Numbered from the stretch's first letter, positions 23,301 through 35,520 are shown. The stretch is DNA of 64,000 bases from Selaginella tamariscina (GCA_003024785.1 PUQB01000866.1:19471-83470); one strand, 5' to 3'. A program made the numbers and translations. Notes: a model not told the origin generated them from the sequence alone.

Positions 23301-24560
23301 TGTGGTTTGGACAGATAGTGTAACTCTAAGGTATTTTGAAACGCAGCCGAAGCTATCACCGAAGTATGCTAGATGGCAGCAGAAGTTGGCACGATTTCAG
23401 CCTGAAATCAACATAAAGCGGGAAAGGACAATGTGGTAGCTGATGCACTCAGTAGGAAAGGGTCATCTTCGATTATGTCAGCACCCATGTCAACTTTGTG
23501 GATGAATTTGTGACGGCGTATCCTCAGGACAAGTTTGCTAAGGAGCTTTGAGCCTGGTGGCAAAGAGGAAACAAGTTCATCAGTTACGAAGAGATGGTAA
23601 TATTCCAGCAGGAATAGAAAGTCGAATGGATGCACTCAAACAGGCATTTTGCGTACGAGATGGAGTTCTTTATTATAAAGAAAAGAGACTCTATGTTCCA
23701 GAAGGGACATGGAGGGAGAGGCTGTTAAGAGAGCATCACGACGTTCCTTTGGCAGGACATGGTGGAAGGCATAAGACGTTGGCTTTGTTGAAGCAGGGAT
23801 TCTATTGGCCGGGTATGATAGATGATGTTGCCAAGTATGTCAAGACATGCCCCACATGTCAACAAGTAAAGAGCCGATCGCAAAAACGAGCTGGGAAGTT
23901 GCAGTGTATACCGATTCCAGAGCGGCCATTTCAAAGTGTTACTTTGGACTTTATCATGGGATTGCCAAAATCTTGTGGTTTTAATGCCTCATGGTGGTAG
24001 TCGATCGGTTTTCAAAGGTTGCTCATTTCATTCCAACTGTAGAGACAGTGAATGCAATTCAAGCAGCGAAGTTGTTCTTCCACGAAGTCATAAGAGTGCG
24101 CGGACTACCGGAAACCATGATCTCAGATCGGGATCCTCGGTTTACGGGAAGTTTTGGGGACATTGTTTAAGCAGTTTGGTACGATGCTCAAGTTCAGTAC
24201 AGCTTACCATCCGCAAACTGATGGTCAAACGGAGAGGGTGAACCGACAAGTCGAGGACTATCTCAGATGCTATGTTCAAGGTGATCAACTTGATTGGGCT
24301 GAACACTTAGATATGGCTGAGATATGTTACAATAACTCGACGCACACTGCATCGGATGTAGCCCGATGGAAGTGTTAACTGGGAATAAGGGTGGTATTCC
24401 TCAGAGTATGGTGTTACCGAAAGACGATAGCAATCGAGTTCCATCTGTAGCAGAGTTCACGGGACAATTGTATCGAACATGGGAAGCTGCTCGTCAAGCG
24501 ATGGCTGCAGCACAGGAAAGGTATCGTCAGCAGTACGATAAGCATCACGGGATGTAGAGT
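20370..24560 (+). pseudogene. gag-pol region of the chromovirus
   Basis: The gag CCHC knuckle reads CYNCNKPGHFAKEC. Protease has MIDTGATYNF. Reverse transcriptase has [10 protein letters not shown] and YIDDILIF within a 350-codon open stretch (22,387-23,439) that also covers RNase H. The integrase zinc region has CPTCQQVK and its core has AYHPQTDGQTERVNRQ. The region is a fossil with several breaks. Its 3' part is separated from the rest by the nested element. Confidence 0.85.
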
Positions 24561-24654
24561 ATCAGGTTGGGGATATGGTATTGTTGAGTACCAAAAACCT
24601 GAAGGTTCCAACAACTCTTTCAAGAAGTTTCTATCACACTACATAGGTCCATAC

Positions 24655-25356
24655 TGTCAAGCCACGATCCAGGAACAAAGAAGAGAGTAGGATTCTAAGA
24701 ACAAGAAGGCTTGACTCAGGAGCCGGACAAGGAGTAGGATAGGAACTTGGAACTCAGGAACAGAACAAGGAGTAGGACAAGGAACAGGATAGGAACTGGA
24801 GCAAGATAGCAGGACAAGGAGCAGGATAGGAACCGGAGCAGGATAGCAGAATAGGAACTGGGAACTCAGGAATTAGGAGAAGGACAGGATTCAGGAGCAA
24901 GACAAGAACATGACAGGATTCAGGAGCAAGACAGGAACCGGATAGGATCCAGGAGAGACAGGAACAGGATAGGATCCGGGAGCCATACAGGAAGGCGCAG
25001 GACAGGATCCAGGAACAAGACAAGAGCAGGAGGCAAGACAAGAACAAGACAAGAACAAGAATGATCGTAGAAAGACTGGTGTTGATAGTAACTGATTGTA
25101 CAACAATTAGGTCGGAGCTTTTATGCTCACAACTCCAAGCTAATCTAGTCATGAGTCTAATCTAGTCATGAGCTAAGAATAGTGTCCCTTATTCTCTAGG
25201 CATATCCTATAGCATATCCTATAGGCATATCCTATAGGAATATCCTATAGGTATATCCTGTAGGAATATCCTGTAGGCATATCCTGAACCCGTATCTTGT
25301 ATCCGAAATCCTGCATCTTGTATTTTGTATCCGGAATCCTGTATCGGGTTGTGACA
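24655..25356 (-). repeat. 3' LTR of the nested element
   Basis: It is largely the same as 28,663-29,419. It is rich in imperfect short repeats of AGGATAGGAAC and CAGGA type, plus a run of TATCCTATAGG units near 25,200-25,290. Confidence 0.9.
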
Positions 25357-25367
25357 GCACCTCCTCC

Positions 25368-26712
25368 CTAAGGACGAGTTCTACGAGTCTGAGGACCTGA
25401 TTTAGCAGGATAATGCCGATGAAAGGCAACAACTTTGGAAGAAGCATGGAGTAAGTTGGATGCAGGTTCCCAAGTGCGATCGGTAGGCAAATAACCTTTC
25501 CAATCCACCAAGTATTGAAGTTGGCGGCGATGAAGACGAGAATTAAGGATGGCTGCAACTTCGTACTCAGGTTCACTAGCAATGACCACAGGAGGGGGAG
25601 GAGAAGAAGCACGACCAGGAAGAGAAGAAGGATGATACGGCTCCAACAAGGAGGTGTGAAACACAGGATGAAGTTTCACTGTGGATGGTAACTCGAGTCG
25701 GAAAGCTACAGGATTTACCTCCGCCACGATCCTGTAAGGGCCCAATCGTTAAAATCCAACTTAGAAGAAGGCCTGTTGGTGCGAATGTGGCGACGAAGAA
25801 GCCACACGAGATCACCAATCTTGTATGTAGGTGCCGGCTGACGGTGAGCATCAGCATGATGCTTGTACCGTTCCTGTGCCTGCTGAAGGTGAACCTGGAG
25901 ATCATCCTGTACCTGCCAAAGATGCTGAAGACGATCCTGTACTGCAGGAGCGGAAGAAGAAGAAGCGGGAGGAGCGAAGTCAAAACGTGGATGGTGGCCT
26001 GTAAGAGCAAAGAAAGGTGTCTGTCCTGTAGATGCGTGAACGGAGTTGTTGTAGGCAAACTCTGCCATTGGAAGAAGGTCCAACCAGTTGTCCTGCTGTA
26101 ACTGATGAAGCAACGAAGATACTGTTCTAAGGTCTGAATTGTGCGTTCGGACTGCCCATCGATTTGTGGGTGATATCCTGAAGAAAGATCTGCTTTAACC
26201 TGTACACTCCGAAGAAGCTCTCGCCAAAACTTGGACATGAATTGTGGACCTCGATCGGAAACAATGCTCTCACGAAGACCATGATGTCGGAACACCTCAC
26301 GGATCACCAGCTCAGCAGTTGTCTGACCTGTAGCTGTCTTGTTGCAGGATAGGAAATGAGCCTGCTTGGTGAAACGGTCAACCACCACAAGAACTGCATC
26401 GAATCCACGAGAAGGAGGAAGATCTGTGAGGAAATCCATAGAAATGGATCTCCAAGGAGTAGAAGGAATAGGAAGAGGACGAAGAAGACCAAAGGGTGCA
26501 TGACGAGGCATCTTCGACCTGTTGCAGGTGTCACAACTCCGTACAAACCTTTCCACAAAACCTCGCAACCCAGGCCACCAATAGTTGCGAGTCACCAACT
26601 CAACTATCTTGGCCACACCAAAATGTCCTGTAGCCGGGGTATCATGACAATCCTGTACCACATGAGTCCTGTAAACACCAACAGGAACGTACAGGAGACC
26701 TTCCCGGTACAA
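25368..26712 (-). pseudogene. Integrase and chromodomain of the nested element
   Basis: The zinc region (GHFGVAKI, CDTCNRSK) is followed by the integrase core (SMDFLTDLPPSRGFDAVLVV, IVSDRGPQF, GYHPQIDGQSERTIQTLEQY). The chromodomain has EYEVAAILNSRLHRR and YLVDWKGYLPTDRTWEP. The chromodomain assigns it to the chromoviruses. It is a fossil. Confidence 0.85.
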
Positions 26713-27097
26713 GAGTCCGTCCTGTATGGCAAACAGCGTGTAGTCTGAACGAGAACTGGAGGAAGAGGAGCTTGCAATGTCAGGACTAATGGTGAGAACA
26801 CATTCCTTGCCAAGTCGTCTGTAGCCAACTGCTAACGGATGTCCTGTAGAAGTGTTGAATCTACTGGAGCCTGATGAACATGTAGTGCTGATGAACGGAA
26901 AAGAGGTGAATCCTGTCGAGGATCAAACTTCGACATTGATACAGGATTGGAAGAACCCTGTACAGGAATCCGCGAACTTACAGAAGTGGAGAAAGCCTGC
27001 AGATGTGCTGAGGAACCAACAGGAGGTGGATCAGGAATGGAGAAAGCCTGTGGATATGCTGAGGAATTGATATGAGGTGAATCCTGTCGAGGAGTCT

Positions 27098-28566
27098 TCA
27101 ATACTGGTACAGGGAACATGCACAGTCAATCCTGCAGCAGACACAAGGATGTATCCTGCACGCGGGAAGGTACAGGATTGATCCTGGCTGCTGGAGAGGA
27201 AACGTGAGTGTCCTAGACCTCCAGTCGATCTGAGGATTTGCAACCATGAACCATGGCATGCCCAAAATGATGGGAGTCGACCAAGTCTTGATCAAGTTGA
27301 AGGAAATCGAACAGTTGAATGTGCCATGATTGCAAAAGAGAGGTTTGGTAGCATGGGTAACTGCCCAGAAGCAATTAGACGACCATCGGCCACCTCTACA
27401 GGAACTGCAGCGCTTCAACTTCACCACCGGAATGCCATGTTGAGTTGCAAAAGTGTCATCCATGAAGCATGCATTTGCACCAGTGTCTAACAGGGTAAAC
27501 TTCTTGAGCTCTCGATTGTTGAGGCGAATGTGTATAGGAAACTTGAGTGATGAAATGGTATGAGCAACACTAATGGAGCCTGCACCTACATCCAACTTCG
27601 CGACTCCTAGACAGATGGACATTGAACTTCGGCTGCAACTTTTGCACGTCTTGAACTTTCTAGCTTTAGTAGACATTCCGCCACCTTGTGTCCTACTTCA
27701 CCACAATACAAGCATAAGTTCTCATTGCGACGGCGTTGCTTCTCAGCAGTTGAAAGTGGGACACGCTTGGATTTGTTAACCTCCATATGAACTGCTCCAG
27801 AAGGTGTCGTAGGAACATGTGCTGCGGCTACAGGATTGGCTGGTAGGAATTGCTGACGGGATTTTCCTGACGGCGCTCGAACAAATGATTGTCGCAACAA
27901 ACGGCATGTTGAATGATCTCTGCTAAGGTTTGGGCATCCGGTAACGTAAGGAAAGGTCATTCACGTCATCCCTCAACCCAAAACGGAAGTGTTCGATCAA
28001 TGCAGTCTCATCCCATGGAACATTCGTGCAAAGTTGTTGAAATTCAAATGCATAAACAGAAGCTGGTCGGGATCCTTGTGTGAGCTTGCGTAACTTTGTG
28101 CATGTAGAATGGTACTTATCAGGATCTCCAAAGCAGGCTTCAAAGGCAGCCACGAATCCTTCAAAATCTTCCAGCAATGGGTTGTCACATTCCAACAAAG
28201 GGGCAACCCAAGCTCGTGGAGATCCAACTAGCAAGGATGCCAAAAGGCCAACCTTTTGTGCATCAGTTGAGTAGCGGCGTGGTTGCATGCGGATCAAGAG
28301 CCGGATCTGATTCAGGAAACCTTGGAAATCGGTGCGATTGCCACCAAACTTTTCTGGCATGCTGATCTTTGGCTCTGAAGAAAAGTTCGATGGAGAGGAA
28401 ACCACCGATGCTTGAGAGAGAGCATGCGCAGCAGCCTTGGAGGATGCATCAACAGCTGCATGCGCCGCGTTGGTGGAACCTTGCAGATCTGTGACCACTT
28501 GGCGCAAAGTGGCCAACTCGTGAAGCAACATTTGGTGCTTGCGTTGAATCTGCTCAAAAAGGCCAT
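27098..28566 (-). pseudogene. gag and protease of the nested element
   Basis: The gag core includes KISMPEKFGGNRTDFQGFLN and FEACFGDPDKYHS. The knuckle is CLYCGEVGHKVAEC. The protease reads LLDTGANACFMDDTFA. It lies directly inside the 5' LTR in the element's orientation and is a fossil. Confidence 0.8.
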
Positions 28567-28662
28567 GATCTAATGAAAGAAAAAGGAGGAAAACGAAGGA
28601 AAAGAATCAAGGAAAATAAAGTAGCTGGAAACGGAAAGCTATGAAAGCAGTTACTATCAAAC

Positions 28663-29419
28663 TGTCAAGCCACGATCCAGGAATAAGGAAGAGAGTAGGA
28701 TTCTAAGAACAAGAAGGCTTGACTCAGGAGCCGGACAAGGAGTAGGATAGGAACTTGGAACTCAGGAACAGAACAAGGAGTAGGACAAGGAACAGGATAG
28801 GAACTGGAGCAGGATAGGAACTAGAACTTAGGAGTAGGACAAGGAGCAGGATAGGAACTGGAACAAGATAGCAGGACAAGGAGCAGGATAGGAACCGGAG
28901 CAGGATAGCAGAATAGGAACTGGGAACTCAGGAATCAGGAGTAGGACAGGATTCAGGAGCAAGACAAGAACATGACAGGATTCATGAGCAAGATAGGAAC
29001 CGGATAGGATCCAGGAGAGACAGGAAATGATAGGATCTGGGAGCCAGACAGGAAGGCGCAGGACAGGATCCAGGAACAAGACAAGAGCAGGAGCAAGGAG
29101 GCAAGACAAGAACAAGAGAAGAACAAGAATGATCATAGAAAGACTGGTGTTGATAGTAATTGATTGTACAACAATTAGGTCGGAGCTTTTATGCTCACAA
29201 CTCCAAGCTAATCTAGTCATGAGTCTAATCTAGTTATGAGCTAAGAATAGTGTCCCTTATCCTCTAGGCATATCCTGTAGCATATCCTATAGGAATATCC
29301 TATAGGTAATATCCTGTAGGAATATCCTGCAGGCATATCCTGTAACCCATATCTTGTATCCGAAACCTGCATCCTGTATTCTGTATCAGGAATCCTGTAT
29401 CCTGTATCGGGTTGTGACA
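28663..29419 (-). repeat. 5' LTR of the nested element
   Basis: This is the partner of 24,655-25,356 and is somewhat longer, through differences in the number of short internal repeats. Confidence 0.9.
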
Positions 29420-29427
29420 CATACAAG

Positions 29428-29760
29428 GTGGTGAAGCAAGTAGGGAAAGTGGCTTATGAGTTAGATCTTCCTCCGGAGTTGGAACAATTACACAATGTGT
29501 TTCATGTCAATTTACTCGAGCCATTCCACAAGGATGAGAAACATCCGCAAAGATATGAAAACTTACGTCCGCTTCTTGAGCTGGTCGGCGATACGAAGGA
29601 GTTCGAAGTTGAGTCGATATTGGATGCAAAGGATATTAAACGCCGAGGGACGCGAAAACGTAAAAGAGAATATCTTGTTAAGTGGAAGGGTTACCCGGCA
29701 TGCGAGTCGACATGGAACCATTGGATAATCTACAGAACGCGATGGAGATAGTGAAGGAGT
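29428..29760 (+). pseudogene. Chromodomain end of the chromovirus integrase
   Basis: An open stretch encodes the integrase tail (LDLPPELEQLHNVFHVNLLE), then a chromodomain with EFEVESILDAKD and EYLVKWKGYPACESTWN. Chromodomains of this type guide integration to heterochromatin. It resumes directly after the CATAC duplication of the nested element. Confidence 0.85.
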
Positions 29761-30179
29761 TTGAGGCAAGGTCTCAAACTGTTAGTAATGATGATGAGAA
29801 ATAAAGTGAACTTATTTCTTATTAACCTAGGGGCCGACAGACAACCTTAACTAGAGGCCTCCAATATAAATTCTAGTTAACTTAAAGAAATTAACTAACT
29901 TGTTGTCTGTGTTAGGTGACAGACTTTGCAGACGTGCAAAAGGTCTCCAAGTGACTTCTTGTCGCAGGTGGTACTCCGGCAGCTGAGTTGTCGCTCAGGA
30001 ACGACGGTTCTGAAGTACTTGGCTTCGCGTAATGCAAGGGGGGTAATAAAACTTGTGAACGTTTTGGCTGACTCCGCATAGAGTGATTAGTGTTAGTTTT
30101 CAGTTAATTTTTCCTAACCTAGTTTAGTCCTAGAGTTAGACGTCAACGAGGACGTTGACATTTCCAAAGGTGGGGAGTG

Positions 30180-31161
30180 TGTCATAGTTTTTACTATGAC
30201 TCGACTCTTTACTTTGGGGTTTGACTGTTGTTACCTATCGAGTTGTGTGGCGAACCCTAGTTGTAGTGAGAAATAGCCCCGCTTAGTGCACTTAGGTGTT
30301 TAGGGGTAGTCCAACCGGCTGTCACTAGGTACCTCGAGGAAACTCTAGGCGAAGGTAGTACTTACCCTCTAGAAAACTCTCCCCCAGTTTGACGTTACAA
30401 AAGATAGGTTTCCATTAAAAATAGCTTGTCAAAAAGGGTTAGGGACACCCTAGGGTTGACCTAACCCTAGGGTTGCCCTAACCCCACGCCCTAATACCCC
30501 CCCCCTAGGGGTTAGGTTTAGGGTTAGGTTAGGACAACCATTTTCTCTAAGGGCTGGCATTTCCGTGCCAGCCCACTTACTCATTTAGGTAAACAGGGGG
30601 GGGGGAGGGTCGTCACATAAATAAGGTAGAGTATATATGTAGTGAGGCTTCTTGGGTTCAAGAGAGAGCTCGTTAACCTCCTACCGGTGCAAGCTAAGCT
30701 TGTGTCGTCCAAGGTGCAACCTTCCGTTGTGCCGCCCAAACTTCCACACGACAGGGGTACAACCCACCCTAGGGTTAGACTATCCTTATCGTTGGCAGGA
30801 TCTTGCTTTTGAGATAGGGGCACTCACTTCTAAGGAGTTAGTCAGATTCCTTGGTCCGAAAACCTGCCCGCAAGCTCAAAGGCATTGCCTGAGTTCACGT
30901 TCCGCAAAACTAGTGGTTGAGGCCTTGCTTCGGCCGCCTTAAACACGCCAAGCTAGGAACGACACCTAAATCGGCTAGTCCGTGTATCCTGATTCACAAG
31001 GTGAGTCTCGTTTGTGGACTTAGTTAGCTAGGGCTTTAACTTCCTAAGGCTTGGGTTCCTAATACGGGTACTTTACCAGGTTCCGTGGGGTTTCCAAGAG
31101 AGGGGATTCCAGGGTTGGCACCTGGCAAGCCGCCTTTGTGGCACCAGGTAAAACTCTGACA
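30180..31161 (+). repeat. 3' LTR of the chromovirus
   Basis: This is the partner of 19,033-19,994, preceded by the purine tract AAAGGTGGGGAGTG and followed by CCACA. It includes the same telomere-like block at about 30,435-30,535. Confidence 0.93.
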
Positions 31162-31166
31162 CCACA

Positions 31167-32518
31167 TCCTTGCCCATGTATGACTTTATAAGTCTTGGCT
31201 ACCTATTTAAAAATACCCTTCTTAAACCCACCATGAAACTTGACACTGTGTTTGTTTTTCCTCTTTGTTGTGGATAAGTCCAATCCTCCAAAGTTTGCAC
31301 TAATAAAATTATGCATCTTAGCTATGCCATATAATCTTATAGCATCATAAAGATTTTTTGAAGCTTCATTCCATCTCTTATATGTACCAAGATGGTTGAC
31401 ATTCTGTACCATGTCACATAATAATTCTAAATTCCAATTTTTCCTTCAAAAACCCTTTCTTATGTGGAACTACAATTTGTTAACAAAATTGTGCAAGTGA
31501 TCATGTTTGAAGGACTCCCAAGAGCTTCTTGCAAAGTGCAGACTCAAAGAGGGAGAGAAGCAAAAATTTTATAATGCAATCTTTTGTTGTTTTTAATTAA
31601 ATTTACTTCTTTGTTGAGCTACACATATTAATTCATCTTTGTTAAGATGATTCCTTGAGTAACTATAAACCTTATCTTGCATGCTTTGGAAAGTGCCCAC
31701 CACTTTTATGATTTTCTCATTAATAACCAACTTTGTCTTGTATTTAGGCTCTAGATACCAATTAGTATTATGTAAGTCATTAAGAAAAACTTTCACATAG
31801 AATATTTTTAAATTATTAATTTTTAATCAATTAAATTAAATAAAGTTGAAATGAATTAACTATAAAATAATCATGAAATGTATTTCATATACAAAGAGAT
31901 ATTTTTCTTGCTTGACACAATAATTATTATGAGCTAGTCTAATATTTGTGGTTTCCCTTAATGAACAAAATAATATATTTTTATAAACATAAACATTAAA
32001 GTTTTTTTTAACATTTATTTTGTTTAAGAAAGAAGAGTTTGGCAAGGTTGTTAATTCACATAATCTTTGAGGCCTTTTTTGTTGTCCACCCATGTATAAT
32101 GTTGGTCATTTTTATCGTCTATTGGCATATAATATACTGACATTTAACAATGCATCTTCTTGCTTGGTTGACTTTGTACAAGAATCCTTTGCTTGGCATT
32201 GGACCTTCTTTATATATTCTTTTTCCTTTAATAGAATGACTTATGATCCTTCTAGTGCAAGACCCTTGCAGAGGTTTGCTAATGTTAGATTTAAATACAA
32301 TTTTATCTATGTGTCATCCATAAGTCTTAAAAGTTTGAGTGTTGAATCATGCATGGATGTAAAGGAAATAACAATCTTAAACCAATTAAGAATTTTGTTT
32401 TTATTTGACTCATTCAGATGTGCAACTATTACAATCCCATTAGCAAATGACTCACCATTCTTACCAAGTAGGATAACCTCAATGCCTACTTCATGTATTT
32501 CTTTTGTGAATCACAATG
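31167..32518 (-). pseudogene. Unrecognised coding remnants
   Basis: Open minus-strand pieces lie at 31,203-31,412 (NVNHLGTYKRWNEASKNLYD), 31,593-31,796 and 31,860-32,093. More coding-like sequence lies at 32,100-32,500 (GESFANGIVIVAHLNES on the minus strand). The base composition is AT-rich and the frames are broken. They share orientation with 18,762-19,031 across the chromovirus, so they were probably one locus. No family is recognised. Confidence 0.35.
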
Positions 32519-33360
32519 TGTCACAACCCGATACAGGATTTCGGATACAGGATACGGGTTACAGGATATGTCTGCAAGATATTCCTACAGGATATACCTA
32601 TAGGATATTCCTATAGGATATGCCTAAGGATATGTTACAGATATGCCTAGAGGATAAGGGACACTATTCTTAGCTCATGACTAGATTAGACTCATGACTA
32701 GATTAGCTTGGATTTGTGAGCATAAAAAGCTCCGACCTAATTGTTGTACAATCAGTTACTATTAACACCAGTCATTCTATGAATTTTCTTGTTCCTTGTT
32801 CTTGTCTTGTTCTTGTCTTACTCTTTGCCTCATGCTACTGTCTTGCTCCCGGATCCTATCTTGCTCCTGTCTTGTTCCTGGATCCGTCCTGCGCCTTCCT
32901 GTCTTGCTCCCGGATCCTATCCTGTTCCGTTTAGCTCCTGGATCCTGTCCTGCGTCTTGTCTTGCTCCTGAGTTCCTAGTTCCTGTCTTGTTTCCTATCC
33001 TGCTCCTGAGTCAAGCCTTTCTACTCTTGGAATCCTACTCATTTCCTGTTTCCTGGATCGTGGCTTGACACAATGAAGGATTCAGAGGCTATGTCATATG
33101 AGCTTGCATGTTATCCCTAACTTTGAGGAGACCCATGCATCCTAGACCCCAAATAAAGGCCAAGCAACAAGACATTTTGGGTGCAATTTAAAGTCGATTG
33201 TGTTTGTAAGGTGAAGACTTGCGAAACCTCTAAGTAGACTTGTTGAGTCTCAAGAATATGCAATGGTATTTCCGCAAAGGATTTAAAGATACAATGCTGC
33301 CAATTTTCTACGACTCCATCATGATGAGTCAATATCTATGTTTGTTTGAATTTCAAATGC
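31720..33360. repeat. Tandem duplication, first copy (contains a solo LTR)
   Basis: It matches 33,640-34,600 in the same orientation: both contain ACTTTCACATAGAATAT, AATAAAGTTGAAATGAATTA and GAGGAGACCC(A)GCATCC-type segments. The first copy carries the solo LTR at 32,519-33,070 and the second lacks it. The copies are diverged. Confidence 0.75.
32519..33070 (+). mobile_element. Solo LTR of the nested-element family
   Basis: It starts TGTCACAACCCGATACAGG and ends CGTGGCTTGACA, as in the LTRs at 24,655 and 28,663. CAATG flanks both sides (32,514-32,518 and 33,071-33,075). No internal region is present. It is probably the product of LTR-LTR recombination. Confidence 0.9.
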
Positions 33361-33639
33361 AGTCATCATTCATTCACCCATGCTTTAAATTGTGTCAACA
33401 TGTCAATCTTATAGCTTAGTGAACTAGATTTTTACAACTCATCAATTCATTAGCAATATACTATTCATATTAATCCTTTCACATTAAAATTATTTCCATA
33501 TAATTATAGTCTATTTTACTCTATTGTACTTTAGTTTATTTTGTAATTCAATATTGTATGGATATATTAAATAATTACATATTCTTCATCATTATTGTTT
33601 AAAATGTATTGCTTCTTACTTTGACACCAATATTATGCC

Positions 33640-34600
33640 AACCTATTGATCTGGTGTTAGATAACATAACTCTAGATACAATTAGATTATGTAAGTCATT
33701 AAGAAAACTTTCACATAGAATATATTTCAATATATTAATTTTTAATCGATTGAATTAAATAAAGTTGAAATGAATTAACTATGACATAATTATGAAATGT
33801 ATTTCGTATACCAAGAGATATTTTTCTTGCTTGACATAATAATTATATGAGTCAGTTAATACTGGGATAGGTGACAAATTATTTTGGTTTCCTTAATGAA
33901 CAAAATTATATATATTTTTAAAACATAGACATTAAAGTTTTGCTTATTTCCTTCAAGAACGAAGAGTTTGGCAGGGTTGTTAATTCACATAATCTTTACT
34001 GCCTTTTTTTTCTGTCCACCATGTATAATGTTAGCCAGTTTATCGTCTATTTGACGTATAACATACTGACATTTGACAATGCATCTTCTTGCTTGGTCGG
34101 CTTTGTGCAAGAATTTTTTATTCAGCTTTGGACCCTCTTATACATTCTTTCCTTTTAATGGAATGACCTCTGATTCCTCCAGTGTAGGACCCTTCAGAGG
34201 TTCGCTAATGTCAATTTTAAACACAATTTACCTATGTGTTGTCGCACAGTCTTCCAGTTAGCTTAAACATTGGAGTGCTAGATCATGCACAAATGTAAGG
34301 AAATAATAATTTTAGACCAACCAAGAGTTTTGTTTTCATTTGACTCATCAGATGTGTAACTATTACAATCCATTAGCAATTGATACACCATTTTCACCAA
34401 GTAGCATAACCTCAATGCCTACCCATGTACTTCTTTTGTGAATCACAATGGGGATGCAGAGGCTACATCAAGTGAGCTTGCACATTGTCCTGACTTTGAG
34501 GAGACCCAGGCATCCTTAACCCTGTGGTGTAATTTGAGTCAATTGTGTTTGCAGTGGGAAAGATTTGCAAACCTCTATGTAGACTTGTTTATGTCCCAGT
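33640..34600. repeat. Tandem duplication, second copy
   Basis: It matches 31,720-33,360 without the solo LTR. The junction AATCACAATGGGGATGCAGAGG is an empty site for the solo LTR. Coding-like traces are more decayed than in the first copy. Confidence 0.75.
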
Positions 34601-34602
34601 GT

Positions 34603-35520
34603 CATGACCCGATATAGAATATAGGATATGCTTATAGAATACGATCTATAGGATACATGTACGGGATACAGGATATGCCTACAGGATACCTACAGGATAA
34701 GGGACATTATTTTAGGTCATGCCTAGATTAGCTCTTGGAGTATCAATTTTAGCTTATGCCTAAATTAGTTTTTGGAGTATCAATTTTAGCTTATGCCTAA
34801 ATTAGCTCTTGGAGTTGTGAGTATAAAAGCTCCGACCTAATTATTGTATAATTAGTTACTATTAATACCAGTCATTTCTTGTCTTATTCCTTGCTCTTCT
34901 TAAGTCAAGCCTCCTTGTTCTTATCCTGCTTTTAGGTTGTGGCTTATAGTTTGATAATAACTGCTTTCATAGCTCCTCAATTTTTAATTATTTCTTTTTT
35001 TCTTGGTTCTTCTCCTTTATTTTCCTTCTTTTTTCTCTTTCACAGATCATGACAATTTTGAGCAATTTCCATGCGAGTACCAAATGTTGCTTCATACTTT
35101 GCGCCAAGTGTGTCACGCCCGATACAAAATATAGGATACGAGTACCAAATGTTGCTTCATACTTTGCGCCAAGTGTGTCACGACCCGATACAAATACAGG
35201 ATACGACCTTACAAGATATGGATACAGGATATGCCTATAAGATATACTTACATGATTACCAATAGGATATGCCTACATGATATGCTTATAGGATATACTT
35301 ACAGGATAAGAAACACTATTTTAGCTCATGGTTAGATTAGCTCCTAGAGTATTATTTTTAGCTTATGCCTAGATTATATCTTGGTATAAAAGCTCTGACG
35401 TAATTGGTGTACAATCAGTTACTATCAACACTAGTCATTTTACGATCATTCTTGTCATGTTCCTTATTTTGTCTTGTTCATTGCTCTTGCCTTGCTTTTG
35501 AAGTCAAACCTCCTTATTCT
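34603..35520 (+). mobile_element. Older relic of the same Ty3 family
   Basis: An LTR-like segment starts TGTCATGACCCGATA (34,603) and runs to about 34,935. A short internal stretch similar to the gag start of the nested element follows (34,940-35,110). A second LTR-like start, TGTCACGACCCGATAC, lies at about 35,178. It is far more diverged than the solo LTR, so it is the oldest copy in the window. It is badly broken. Confidence 0.65.

Larger units (their letters stand above)
24655..29419 (-). mobile_element. Nested Ty3 chromovirus, opposite orientation
   Basis: LTRs at 24,655-25,356 and 28,663-29,419 begin TGTCACAACCCGATAC and end CGTGGCTTGACA on the minus strand. CATAC flanks both sides (24,650-24,654 and 29,420-29,424), which proves insertion into the outer chromovirus. 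A purine tract AGGGAGGAGGTGC abuts the 3' LTR. Parts recognised on the minus strand are gag (27,923-28,566), CCHC knuckle (about 27,670-27,720), protease (about 27,470-27,560), integrase (about 25,800-26,712) and chromodomain (about 25,440-25,600). It is broken. The same LTR family recurs at 32,519-33,070 and 34,603-35,520. Confidence 0.93.
19033..31161 (+). mobile_element. Ty3 chromovirus with a nested element inside
   Basis: LTRs at 19,033-19,994 and 30,180-31,161 start TGTCATAG and end CTCTGACA. CCACA flanks both sides (19,028-19,032 and 31,162-31,166). The primer site TGGTATCGGAGC (19,997-20,008) resembles the common initiator-Met-tRNA site. A purine tract lies at 30,166-30,179. Parts on the plus strand are gag with a CCHC knuckle (about 20,370-21,460), protease (21,640-21,720), reverse transcriptase, RNase H, integrase (to about 24,380) and chromodomain (29,428-29,750). 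A second element sits at 24,655-29,419. The element is broken, with several breaks. The LTRs are very similar by eye, mostly small indels. Confidence 0.93.

Noticed and set aside
24754-25152. Cysteine-rich secreted-protein-like ORF (LSCSC repeats)
   Set aside because: It is a translation of the short AGGA/CAGGA repeats inside an LTR, and the same artefact recurs at 28,828-29,220 and 32,716-33,068.
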